Counted from the stretch's first letter, positions 10,090 through 20,731 are shown. The stretch is DNA of 33,340 nt from Halicephalobus mephisto (GCA_009193035.1 SWDT01000229.1:1-33340), one strand, 5' to 3'. The notes: generated from the sequence alone by a model not told the origin. Translations and numbers: made by a program.

Positions 10090-10775
10090 AAAAATATTTG
10101 TGGAATCTTCTGAAATCACTAATTCTGAGATGTTTTAGAATTTTACAAATTTGTGTTGAGACAATTTTATAAAAAATTTTATTTTTATTCAGTTTTAAAT
10201 TTTTATTTTTCCCTACTTTACTCCTAATTTCGAAACTCTGATTCAAAGAGTCTCGGTTGACGGACGACCGAGTGAAAGCTGTTTTGCCTCGGGGGATTGC
10301 AGGTGTAAAGACCCATCGATGCGCGATCGGACTGAAAATTTTTGAAAACAAAGAACTTTGACGTGAAAAACGTGCTGATCTGTCGAGATTTTTTCGGTTT
10401 CACGAACCTGGCTACTTTCCAATCGGTGTAATCCTGGATTAAAAAAATGGATCAGAGATTTTCAAAAAAAAATATTCTAGTTTTTTTTTGAAAATTTCAG
10501 ATTTAAGTGTTTTAAAATTTTTGTTTGTTTTCGATCATGGTCAACTCGAAAAAATTCTTGTTCACACTGGTTTGTGGATTTCACAATATCCGCCCAAATT
10601 TGCACAAGGATCTCAAGGAAGTTTTTACATTTCCGAACGCGATCGGAATTTCGTACATTTAAATGAGGAAAATCGTCGAAATTCTAATTTTTTAAATGAC
10701 GAAATAAAAATGATTTAGGTTATGTGTTAAAATGAAAATTCAAAGCGTAATTTTTTATGAAAGAATATAAAAAAA
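10090..10775. other. Non-repetitive stretch, no gene recognised
   Basis: Positions 10,210-10,440 and 10,530-10,700 are less AT-rich. Acceptor-like tttcag occurs at about 10,494-10,499, followed by a 70-codon plus-strand frame of ordinary composition, but no domain is recognisable. The segment gttgacggacgaccgag at about 10,256 resembles gttgacggataaccaag at about 9,257. Confidence 0.3.
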
Positions 10776-10779
10776 TTGA

Positions 10780-11090
10780 TTTAATTTATGTCTTGAAAGG
10801 AAAATTTGTAGCGCGCGTTGATTTTAGTTTAAAAATAATAAATTGATTTATGTCTTAAAAGGAAAACTTGTAGCGCGTGTTGATTTTAGTTTAAAAATGA
10901 TAAATTGATTTATGTCTTGAAACGAAAACTTGTAGCGCGCGTTGATTTTAGTTTAAAAATAATAAATTGATTTAATTTATGTCTCGAAACGAAAACTTGT
11001 AGCGCGCGTTGATTTTCTTTCGAAACATTTATGATAACGATACCTCCAATAATGTCTCGAAGCGAAAACTTGAAGCGCGCTTTTAATTTT
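10780..11090. repeat. Tandem repeat, ~62-72 bp, GCGCGCG units
   Basis: Five copies of a unit with aaaacttgtagcgcgcgttg are visible at about 10,803, 10,865, 10,927, 10,994 and 11,066. The self-complementary GCGCGC core stands out in this AT-rich region. The last copy is diverged. Confidence 0.9.
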
Positions 11091-11199
11091 TAATTTTTTT
11101 TCAAAAATTCCAATTCTGATGTTTTTCTCATGGGAATTTCTTTGTTGTGTCCTTCTGATTGTGCTTGATCTAGTCGTGGTCTTCAGGATGAATAACAAT

Positions 11200-11416
11200 A
11201 AACCAAGGTCTGGTTTTTTACTCCGTGAATTCAGAAATTTTTCGATTTTTATTTTTAAAGTTTAGAAATTTCAGATCCTGTATCACATCGAGTGAAGGAG
11301 ACTGTGCTTCTGGAAGCCAGTCGAGAATCGGTAGTTTTCTCTACACGAAATCTGACGAAAAAGAAAACTTTCTGAAGTACTCTGAATCAGCTTGTGCCGT
11401 TTTTTCGTATTCGAAA
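11200..11416 (+). promoter_or_regulatory. Likely 5' flank / 5' UTR of the alpha-actinin gene
   Basis: A good acceptor (aaatttcag, ending at about 11,273) precedes about 140 bases of GC-richer sequence that leads to the actinin ATG at 11,417. The acceptor would suit spliced-leader trans-splicing or an upstream noncoding exon. The frame is also open upstream of the ATG, so a slightly longer N-terminus cannot be excluded. No TATA box is evident. Confidence 0.35.
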
Positions 11417-14400
11417 ATGGTTGACTATTACACTCAGAATCCTCCTTACTACCAGCCCGTCTGTGACTACACTCAACAGGAAGAGGAATGGGACAGGGAT
11501 GCTCTTCTTGATCCGGCTTGGGAGAAACAACAAAAAAAGGTTTGTTTTTTATATCGAATTTTCCAATTTTTGTATCGAATTTCGCAATTTCCTATATCAA
11601 ATTTCACTTTTTTTACATTGAGATTTATTACTTTTATGCTAATTTTTACAATTTACATATCAAATCCGTTAATTTTCTATATCAAATTCCACCTTTTTAT
11701 GTCAAGTTTTACAATTTTATATATTGAATTTTACAATCCACATATCAAATCCCTTAGTTTTTTATATCGAATTTTGTAATTTTCTACTTAAAATTTCACT
11801 TTTTTGTATCCAATTTTACAATTTTATATATCAAACCCCACAATTTTTTACTTCAATTTTTACTACTTTTACATAGAATTCCGTTATTCTGCATTGAGTT
11901 TTGTGATTTGCCCCGTAAAATCATAGTTTTTGCTTCTAGACTTTTACTGCTTGGTGCAACAGCCACCTTCGCAAGGCCGGGACTGGAATCGACGTCATTG
12001 AAGAAGATTTTCAAAATGGCCTAAAATTGATGCTTTTGCTCGAAGTTATTTCTGGAGAAGCTCTTCCTCGTCCTGATCGCGGTAGAATGCGGTTCCATCA
12101 CATTGCCAACGTCAACAAGGCTCTGGAATTCATAGAATCCAAGGGAGTTAAACTTGTTTCCATCGGTGCTGAAGAAATCGTCGATGGTAGCGTTAAAATG
12201 ACCCTTGGTCTCATTTGGACTATAATTCTTCGATTCGCCATCCAGGACATCAGTGTCGGTGAGTTGAGTGCTCGAGACGGACTGCTCCTGTGGTGCCAGA
12301 GGAAAACAGCGCCTTACGACAACGTCAACGTTCAAAACTTCAACACCAGTTGGAAGGACGGTTTGGCCTTCTGTGCCCTTATCCATCGTCATCGTCCCGA
12401 ACTCATCGACTATGCCAAACTGTCCAAAGCCGATCCTGTCCACAATCTGAATCTAGCCTTCGACATCGCTGAGAAGCACCTGGACATTCCAAAAATGTTA
12501 GACGCTGAAGGTTTGTTTAATTTTAATTTTTTTTACCCCTTCTTCAACTATTCTAGACGTGGCTTTTTCTGTAAGGCCAGACGAGAAGTCTATCATGACT
12601 TATGTTTCTTGCTTCTATCACGCTTTCCAAAATCAACCCAAAGTCCGCTTTCCACCACAGGAAGTAGTCAACCACCAATCCCCGCCTATCATCGCTCTCG
12701 GACCCCCACCGAGACACGAAACCACCGCTGTAGTCCGAGATCCAAGAGATGTAGGGACTTTTCGTGTGGATATTTGTGGATTGATGCTTCCTTTACTAAC
12801 ATTTGTCGTTTTCCCTTTCCACTAAGGTCTAATTTAACAAGAAAATTAAATTTATTCAAGGTATTTTTCAAAAAAGTTTTAGATTATTTTATAGTTTACT
12901 GTATGTTCGAAATCATTTAAGTTCTGTTGAACATTCTTCTAAAACGAGGAATTTTCATGGTATTTTAAAAAAAATTCGCTTATTTGTTAAACGAACTTTT
13001 GAAAAACTACTTTTAAAACATTTAATTTTTTTTATCAATTCTAGTAATTTCCGTAATTAAATATATTTTCGAATTGTTTACAGTTATCTAATTGATTTTT
13101 TTAAATTAAGAAAAATCAAAAATTTACGAATTTTCTAAATTTCTTTATTTCGGAAAAATTTTTATCGAAAATAATTTTTTGATTCTGGATATAATTTTGA
13201 ATTTTACATGAGAATTGCTCCGAAAAATTACTTTGAATACGGTGTTTTATCTTGTAGTTTTTAAAAGTAACAAAGTCCTGTTTTCAGTCATGGTGAATAC
13301 GTTGATTCCGGATGAAAAAGCGATCATGACCTATGTGTCCTCGTATTATCATTGTTTCCTTGGAATGCATAAGGTTTGTTTTGACTAACTGCTAAAGTGA
13401 TGGTGTTGAGACACTAGTGTCACAGATATTCCACAGGTGTTCTGAAATCATATAACTAAATGGAATCAACACGTAAGAGCTTTTGATTACAGTTCTCACA
13501 TTAGTTGATTTTAAATGAGTGCAATCGATGGCAGGATTGTATTTTGACAGAAGATTGAATATAACTGAATATACTCAGCGTGTTTGGACCATGTTTGCTT
13601 CCAGTTAAAAAAGTAGTACGTTGATTACACTCAGTTATATTCAATCTTCTGTCGAAATACAATCCTACCATCGATTGCACTCGGTTAGAATCAAGTAATG
13701 TGAGAACTGTAGTCAGGAGCTCTTACGTGTTGATTCCATTTAGTTAGATATGATTTCAGAACACCTGTGCTCTGTTTGAAGTATTTATATTCCAATTTTT
13801 TACAACTTTAATTCAAAAATTTAAAAAATACTTTAAATAACTTTGTATTTTTTATATAAAATTTGAAATCACTTTAGGTAAATCCTCACTTTTTGTAGAA
13901 TTCCGGAAATTTTAAATATTTTCATAATTGGAGATTAATTTCCAGAGTCCAGAATTCTGGAGGTTAATTGTTGATTTTGATTTTGATTCTGAATCCAGAT
14001 TTTGTGGATCTGGTTATCTGTTTTAAGTACTTTTTGCTCAAATATAATCTTAGAATTGGAAGAAATACTCCAGGCAGAAGTTCTCAGGACAGAAATGGAT
14101 TATGGCATTTTTGTTCCAGACGTCTATATTCTAATTTTGGAGTTGAAATTGAACAAAAAGTACTTAAATACAGTAATGAAGCCCATGGATTCTGAATTTA
14201 AAATCAGAATCAAAAGTCAACCTTCAGAATCCAGGATTCTGAATACCAACTCTGGATTCTAAGGATGTGTCAAATTTTATATCGAAATTATTTTTAAAAA
14301 ATAAGAACTTCTTCAAAAGGATTTTTAAAACACTATATAACGAACAAAAAGTTATTTAAAATGGTTTTTTTAATTTTTAAATTAAAGTTGTTAAAATTGA

Positions 14401-17053
14401 AAAAAATGTTCGAGACAGAAATGTCACATAATTGGAAATGTAATTTTTAAAATTAATAACAAAAAAAATTTAGGCTGAAACTGCTGCAAATCGGATTTGT
14501 CGTGTTTTGAAAGTTAATCAAGACAATGAAAAACTTATGGAAGATTATGAAAATTTAGCAAGTGATCTTCTTAATTGGATCAAACGTTGGATGCCATGGT
14601 TGTCGAATAGATCAAGTGATAACTCTCTTGATGAAATAAAACAAAAATTGGATGACTTTAGACAATACAGAACGACTGAAAAACCACCCAGAATTGATGA
14701 AAAAGGAAAATTGGAAACTTTATTTAATACACTTCAGACGAGATTGAGATTGAGCAATCGACCGGCTTTCCTTCCTAGAGACGGCCATTTGATCAAGGAC
14801 ATCAACAATGCCTGGAAGGGATTAGAACAGTCAGAAAAAGGATTTGAAGACTGGCTTATAAGTGAAATGATTAGACTTGAAAGTTTGGAACATTTGGCAG
14901 AGAAATTTAAAAGAAAATGCGAACTTTTTGATGAATGGGTCGTTGGAAAAGAACAATACTTGAGATCTAACGACTTCAGATCTTGTAATGTTTATGCTAT
15001 TAAAGCCCTAAGGAAGAGACATGAAGCTTTTGAAAGTGATCTACAAGCTCATGAAGAAAGAGTCGATCAAATTAATAATATTTGTCATCAATTGAACGAA
15101 CTTGGATATCCTCGAATTGGACCAGTTAATGATAAATGTAAAAATATTGATGATCAATGGCTTAGATTGAGGAATTTTTCATCAGAACGTCGACAACATT
15201 TGGAAGAAATTGAAAAAATTACAGAAAAATTGGATAATTTACATCTGGATTTTGCCAAAAGAGCAGCACCATTCAATAATTGGCTGGATTCTGTTCGAGA
15301 AGACTTGGTTGATATGTTGATTGTTCATGATATGACTACAATAGAGAAATTATTAAATCTTCATAACAAATTTAAATCTACAATGCCTGAGGCAGAACGC
15401 GGTTATGAAACCTTGATTGAACTTGACAGACAAATGGCGATTCTTATTGAACAAAATAATCTCGATCATTCGTTGATGAAAAATCCGTATACTGATTTGA
15501 CAACGATGATTATCAACAGAAAATGGAACGAAGTTTTGGATCTTATTCCAAGAAGAGATTCTGCATTGCAACAAGAACAACAAAAACAACAACAAAATGA
15601 AAGATTTAGACAAACATTCAGAGAAAAAGCTGATCATTTAGGACCGTGGTTGGAAAATAAACTGGAACAAGTTCTAGCTATTGGGATGGGTGGAAGAACA
15701 AGTTTGGAAAATGCTATTAGACAGTTGAAGGATATTCAGCAATCTGTGGGTTTTATTTTAAATGACTACTGTAGATAGGATATTAGGAATATTAAAAATA
15801 TGATATTTTTAATTTTCACTAGATATGAGATATTAGAAAATAACGCAATTTTTATCTAAATTAAAATTTCATTTTTTTGTTCTCTAACAAGTATCAAAAA
15901 TTTATTATTTTAATTGTTTTAGGCAGTCAGTTACAAACCGAAAATTGATGAACTTGAGAAAATTCATCAACAGATGCAAGAAAACTTTGTTTTTGATAAT
16001 ATTGGAACCCGGTACACGATGGAATCTCTCCGTGTTGGTTGGGAATCTTTGTTGACTTCGATCAACAGAGTTCTCAATGAATGCGAAAATCAGATTCTTG
16101 TTCGTGATTCAAAGGGAATTTCTGAAGAACAAATGAAAGAATACCGTAGTTCCTTTAATCATTTCGACAGAGATCGATGTGGACTTGATCATGATCAACT
16201 CAAGTCTTGTTTGATCTCCTTAGGCCAGGATATCCGACCTGGAAATGAAGGAGACAAGGAAATGCAGAGAATCATCTCTATTCTTGATCCGAATAGAATG
16301 GGAAGAATCTCATTCGATGCCTTTGTTGACTTCATGACTAGAGAAAATGCAGATGCTGATACAGTAGAACAAATGATCAACTCTTTCAGAATCCTCGCTG
16401 CTGGAAAAGTAAGTGATTTGTAGTTATTATGAAGTAAAAACGAATAGGGGTATGAAATTTTCTAAATGCGGATTTTCGGAGTTCTTAGAAATTACAGTAA
16501 ACTATGGTTTTAGTTTTACACGAGGGTTATTATATAGAATTAAACATAAATTTTTTTAATAAAATTTTCTAAATGCGGATTTTTGGAGTTCTTAGAAATT
16601 ACAGTAAACTATGGTTTTAGTTTTGCACGAGGGTTATTATATAGAATTAAACATAAATTTTTTTAATAAAATTTTCTAAATGCGAATTTTTGGAGTTTTT
16701 AGAAATTACAGTAAGCTATATGGTAATTCTGATTTTATTTTGTGGTTTTTATGATTTTGTATTTCTGGAAATATGCTCTATCTTGATTGCATAAGGTATA
16801 AAACCCTCTACCTGGTTTTGGGCGTTGGTAATTATATATTAATATATAGATAAATATTAATAAAATCAATAAAAAATTGATTATTTTAATTATTTGTTTT
16901 TAGCCTTATATCACAGCAGAAGAACTTCGTCGAGAATTGCCCCTTCATGAGGCTGATTATTGCATCAGAAGAATGGAGCCTTTTAGAGATCCATCTGCTC
17001 CTAATAATGTTTTTGATTATGTTTCTTTTTCCAGAAGTTTGTATAGCCAATAG
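11417..17053 (+). CDS. atn-1: Alpha-actinin, muscle Z-disc/dense-body actin cross-linker
   Basis: I join six exons: 11417-11539, 11940-12510, 13288-13373, 14474-15745, 15923-16408 and 16904-17053. They have consistent phases and give 895 aa, the usual family length. The N-terminal 41 residues precede CH1 (about 42-146, starting [14 protein letters not shown]) and CH2 (about 151-258), which form the actin-binding domain. The rod of four spectrin repeats spans about 270-745 ([22 protein letters not shown]). The C-terminal EF region spans about 758-895. Family knowledge: the protein works as an antiparallel dimer that cross-links F-actin at Z-discs or dense bodies. The first EF loop ([12 protein letters not shown]) is one residue short and lacks the usual acidic residue 12. 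The second ([12 protein letters not shown]) also lacks calcium ligands, so calcium-insensitive bundling is likely. The protein ends SLYSQ, without the ESDL end of vertebrate actinins. Codons are C/G-rich in exon 2 and A/T-rich in exons 4-5. Confidence 0.95.
11545..11870. repeat. Degenerate ~23-bp repeat in actinin intron 1
   Basis: Intron 1 (11540-11939) is filled with variants of tatcRaattttacaatttt. The open frames through it are an effect of the repeat. Confidence 0.7.
12557..12825 (+). CDS. atn-1: Alternative exon of alpha-actinin: CH2 end with proline-rich tail and stop
   Basis: The sequence after acceptor ctattctag at 12,556 continues exon 2 in phase and encodes [20 protein letters not shown]. 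This is the same CH2 C-terminal segment that exon 13288-13373 encodes as [18 protein letters not shown]. After YHAFQNQPK the frame stays open through a proline-rich stretch ([14 protein letters not shown]) to a TAA at 12,823. Used as a terminal exon, it would give a 320-aa protein with an actin-binding domain and no rod. An ATTAAA poly(A) signal variant lies about 20 bases downstream. I find no convincing in-phase donor that would let it splice to the rod exon; the in-frame AAA|GTCCGC is poor. Alternatives are a mutually exclusive exon with an unusual donor, or a decaying exon duplicate. Confidence 0.6.
13432..13769. repeat. Foldback element 1 (long inverted repeat) in actinin intron
   Basis: The left arm, about 13432-13575, starts cacaggtgttctgaaatcat. 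It is the near-complete reverse complement of the right arm, about 13625-13769, which ends atgatttcagaacacctgtg. The loop is about 50 bases. Matching internal blocks include atcgatgg near 13,526 and ccatcgat near 13,668. The structure suits a MITE-like foldback transposon. A clear target-site duplication was not found. Confidence 0.9.
13940..14262. repeat. Foldback element 2 (long inverted repeat) in the same intron
   Basis: The left part (agtccagaattctggaggtt, gattttgattctgaatccag, ttttaagtactttttgctca) recurs inverted on the right (gaacaaaaagtacttaaata, tggattctgaattt, ccttcagaatccaggattct). The arms are about 100-120 bases and more diverged than in element 1. Open frames inside are a by-product. 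Confidence 0.8.
16455..16720. repeat. 107-bp tandem repeat in the last actinin intron
   Basis: The landmark aaattttctaaatgcgRat occurs at 16,455, 16,562 and 16,669, giving 2.4 copies at exactly 107 bp. The first two copies are nearly identical, so the duplication is recent. Confidence 0.95.
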
Positions 17054-17108
17054 AAGTGGTGTGGAAAATTTGATGCTGCCTTGGTGTAAGTTTTGAAATG
17101 TTTGAGAA

Positions 17109-17114
17109 AATAAA
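17109..17114 (+). terminator. Poly(A) signal AATAAA of alpha-actinin
   Basis: AATAAA lies 56 bases after the actinin stop codon, a normal worm 3' UTR distance. Confidence 0.7.
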
Positions 17115-17380
17115 ATATTTTGCAATGATTTTAAATTTGGAAAATAAAAATTCAAATTATGGAAATTAGATTAATGTTTACTTTGGAGATAATTCGTGGG
17201 AGGCATTTTACAGTAATTGAGGTTGTTTTTGGTGTGTTTCTATCTGGATTCTGGAGCTGGATTCGAGCAGGATTTTTTGACTTGAGGATTTCAAAGTGGA
17301 TGTTGATTAGTTTTTTGGAAGATAAAGTTGAATGGAGATACGAGAACTGTAAGAGAATTTGTATTTTTTAATCAATGCTT

Positions 17381-17600
17381 TGTATTATCAAAGTTGAAAC
17401 TCAAAATTCAAAGTCGAAATTTGAATTTTTCGTGTTGATGTACAACTTATGAGTCATTTTTGAATTTTAAAAATTTATTTAAGTTTCAACTATTAATTTA
17501 AATGAAACAGATTTTTGAAATAGGAAAAAATTACAGATGTTTCTTAACACGAAAAATTTGAATTCCGACCTTGAACTCTGATCGCTAACTTTGGTAACAC
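17381..17600. repeat. Foldback (MITE-like) family, copy A
   Basis: The left end tgtattatcaaagttgaaac and a gtcgaaatttgaatttttcg block are mirrored by cgaaaaatttgaattccgac and aactttggtaacaca at the right. The same ends recur in copies B (about 18975-19258) and C (about 21032-21258). Inverted ends with no open frame indicate a non-autonomous element. Confidence 0.8.
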
Positions 17601-17604
17601 AGAA

Positions 17605-18400
17605 TAGAGATAAGAGTCGAACTGATTCAGTTGCCAGCCATCTGAACAATGATTCTTTAATCTTTAGTCTCAATTATTGTGAAAGATAACAAAAAGTGAC
17701 AGTACTTCTTAAGGTAATAGACATCTACAATCTTCAAACTCGTCAAAGAGAATTTTCAGCATAAAATTCTTTCGTTACAATTTTGCTTTCCAAACTTTTC
17801 TATAAAATTTGCTGATTTCGTTGACTGTCCAGTTTGAATATGTCAAAACCATTAATATTGCATAAAATATGTGTAAATGTGATTCTTATATCTGAAAAAT
17901 AAAAATTTGTTTGAAAATGGGAAAATTTTTGGATTGAATAAAATTCGTTTATTAAATGCAAAAAAGGCACATGGTACACAGAAAATAACTCTAATCTACT
18001 GGTACGTAAATTGAGCAAAATGTTTGGCTATGTCTTGAAAATTATATATGTAATCCTGTGACATTTTTCGAAATGAAAATGTGCAACGTTACTTTGCCTA
18101 AATTTCTACTTATTAGTGAATATTCTTTATTCCAGTAAAATCTTGAAATTTGGATAATTAAACAAAGATTTACAAAAACAATATAGAAAGACGAAGAACT
18201 ACTGCAATCAAAAGAACTAGCTTTAACTGAGACCATTTTGCTGTCGTTCAAGATCGGATGTGTTATCACCGTTCCGATCAGACATGTTGCCTTCGGTTTT
18301 CTAAAGTATCCATGTTGATCTTGAAAAAACAAGCCGTTAATTGAAATATGATCATTTGGAACTCCCTGTGATGATAGAACTTGAATAATAAGAACTTCAA
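17605..18400. other. Intergenic region; possible minus-strand terminal exon
   Basis: Nothing firm is seen here. On the minus strand an acceptor-like ttttttcaag near 18,318 precedes two competing frames. One frame is 96 codons (18332-18042) with a hydrophobic end. The other is a short frame, 18285-18223, encoding MSDRNGDNTSDLERQQNGLS, followed by an AATAAA on the same strand near 18,130. I recognise neither product. Confidence 0.2.
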
Positions 18401-18421
18401 AGAAAGCGGACCTAATCCGTT

Positions 18422-18428
18422 GATAAGA
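18422..18428 (+). promoter_or_regulatory. GATA site (TGATAAG) upstream of first vWA-like gene
   Basis: TGATAAG lies 69 bases before the ATG. Equivalent sites precede the other first exons of the family. In worms this motif binds GATA factors such as intestinal ELT-2 (family knowledge). Use here is an inference. Confidence 0.4.
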
Positions 18429-18496
18429 CTATTGATATCGATTGTTGTAACCTCGGATGTAAGGACATTCTTCCTTCACAACTCATTGTCTCCTTA

Positions 18497-20731
18497 ATGA
18501 TGATTTTGTTCGGAGTTTTCTTGATTCTTCTTTTGGGAAGTGCCGAGTCCCAAGCACCGAAAGTTGCAGGATGTTCGGGATACATGTTTCTGGGCGAGGA
18601 AAGCACCTCCACGTGCGATCAATATGTTGCTTTCCTCAAAACCGCCAAAAGCACTGTTGAGTATCTTACTGATGACAATGACTTTGCCATCAGAGCATTC
18701 GGGAAACCCATCGGATGGCTATCATTGGAGTACTCGAATCAATCGTCTTTCATATTAAAAGTAGAAGACTGGATTATGCTTCATAATAACGGAGCATGTA
18801 ATTATTCAGAAATAGTCCAGTATGAAAAGTGAGTATTTTCAATTCTTTAATTTAAAACCATACCATTACAAAAAGAAAAATAGGCTTTGTTATGATCAAT
18901 GTTTAGTTTATCGTAGAAGATGCTAGTTTTTATTAACTAACAACGAATTAATAAAATATAAGAATTCTGTGCTTCGTATTATCAAGATCGAAATTGACAG
19001 CTACAATTCGAAATTAAAATTTGAATTTCTTATGATAAAACACGACTTGAAGATCATATAATTCAAAAAGTTCAGATATCAAGTTTTATCAATTTAGGTA
19101 AGACAGATTTTTGAAAGGGAAGACTTCATAAATGTTGTCTCAGAATGGAGGATCTAAATTTCGATCTCGAACTCTGATTTCAATCTCTGATCATTAAATT
19201 GGATCCTGAGCTCTATCAGTTTTGAACTCGAATTTTGACAGTCAGCTTTGATAATACGGAACATTGATTTTTCTGCAGTTTGCTTGGAATGTTATGTCTG
19301 ATTACTTCCATGATAGTAACACACTCAACTAGGGAGGTTTTTGGTCCTTAAATGATTAGATACTAATGATTCTAATAAGTCGAATTTTATCACTGAAGTT
19401 GAAAACTACATCTTTGTAACTTTGATTTCCATATTGATTAATTTAGAAGTTGTTAATTTTACATCGTCCCTTTTCTTAAACATCAATAATTACTAATATT
19501 CAATCTCTTTTAGTCCACTCGAAGATGTTCTCAACCACCTTAGGAAGGATTTTTCTGGACATACAGGATATGGAATCTTCCTAACAGGAGAAACTGAGTA
19601 AGTTTTTCTAATATGAAAATATTATTTCTCTGATACTTGGGATCTATTTTTAAATACTTATAAAAAACAAAATTTTGATTTTTTTAAATATGATAAATTT
19701 GAAATAGTGAAAACAAGTTCCAATTTCAAAAAAGTAATTTTTCTCAGAGATCTTAACAAATCGATGACACTGAATTTGGATTTTTAGAATATGGGTTTTG
19801 TCTTTCATATCCTATACGCAAAAATATAGTATAAAATACATCGATATATTAGAACTATTTTTTGTGTATCAATGAATTTGTCATTTTTAGCACGATTGTT
19901 GATCTTCCTGCTGCAATGGACCTAGCTCAGCAGATTGCAGCATATAATAATACACATATCTACGTTTGGGACATCTCCGTTAATAATAACAGTAACACGT
20001 TATTTGAGACCCTCACTGGAGGCAAACCAGGTCACATCATCAGAGGAGCTAATCTGACGTATAAGGACGTCATGACATATCTGGCCTCTACAATGGTTCC
20101 GGAGTTTATGAGTATCTCTTGCAACCCAATGCCCGTTACTCCAACTCCGCCTCCGGACTGCTCCGTCCTTGTCTTCATGGAGGAGGATAGTGTTTATATC
20201 GATGCCAACACTAAACTAAACTTCTTGAAACTGATCCAGAGATTGTTGAACGCCATAGACTTCAATCCAAATCAGAGGTTCGCTCTTTCGTTCTTTGGAG
20301 AAATCGTCTACAGACACATCGAGCCCCTACCGTTGTCGGAGTTCAACGCAACGTTGTCAGACGTTATCCAAAGCATGTCTTCTGGCAATTTCACCAACGC
20401 GAGCCGGACCTACCTCTCCGATATTCTCACTGAGTACCTGGAATTCGTGCGCTATGGGTTCTACGAGAACTTCTTTGCCTTGTTTATGTCGGAGATCGAA
20501 GGCATTAAGGACCCCACCTATGCGTTCAATGACTGTCAGACTGTAGCAAGTCTCGGAACTGACTTCTACGTGATTGACCAGTCCCAGGACACCGGTCCCT
20601 CGAGTCTGTTCCCCACCTGCACTGGAAACAAACCTGGCCATGTCCTCAACGGCACTGCTCTCTCCCAAGACCAACTCTTCAATCAACTGAAAAATTCACT
20701 CATCCAAACCTTCAGTTCCATGACTTGTTAA
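18497..20731 (+). CDS. Secreted vWA-like family protein 1 (D1-D3 form, lacks central vWA)
   Basis: Exons 18497-18828, 19514-19597 and 19891-20731 join in phase to give 418 aa. A tandem ATG opens the frame; the second is at 18,500. Residues 1-20 (FGVFLILLLGSAESQ) are a signal peptide. D1 (about 22-222) has GCSGYMFLGEE, a FAIRAFG strand and the signature TGGKPGHIIRG. A short Thr/Pro linker (VTPTPPPDC) leads straight to D3 (about 228-418), with CSVLVFMEEDS, RFALSFFGE, LGTDFYVIDQS and TGNKPGHVLNG. Both domains look like degenerate von Willebrand A folds without a DxSxS motif. Several N-x-S/T sequons fit secretion. The central vWA domain and its intron, present in both downstream paralogs, are absent. 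The function is unknown; a secreted or intestinal-lumen binding protein is an inference. Confidence 0.85.
18975..19258. repeat. Foldback family, copy B, in intron 1 of vWA-like gene 1
   Basis: The left end cgtattatcaagatcgaaat and right end cagctttgataatacg are inverted copies. Inner blocks aattaaaatttgaatttctt and ggatctaaatttcgatctcg match those of copies A and C. It lies within intron 18829-19513 and is longer than the other copies (about 285 bp). Confidence 0.75.

Noticed and set aside
13968..14262. Two overlapping 75-86 codon frames inside the actinin intron
   Set aside because: They fall inside foldback element 2, and spliced actinin phase is consistent without them.
20357..20686. 109-codon antisense frame opposite vWA-like gene 1
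   Set aside because: It mirrors a well-supported exon with family-conserved protein on the plus strand. Equivalent antisense frames opposite genes 2 and 3 are also codon-bias shadows.
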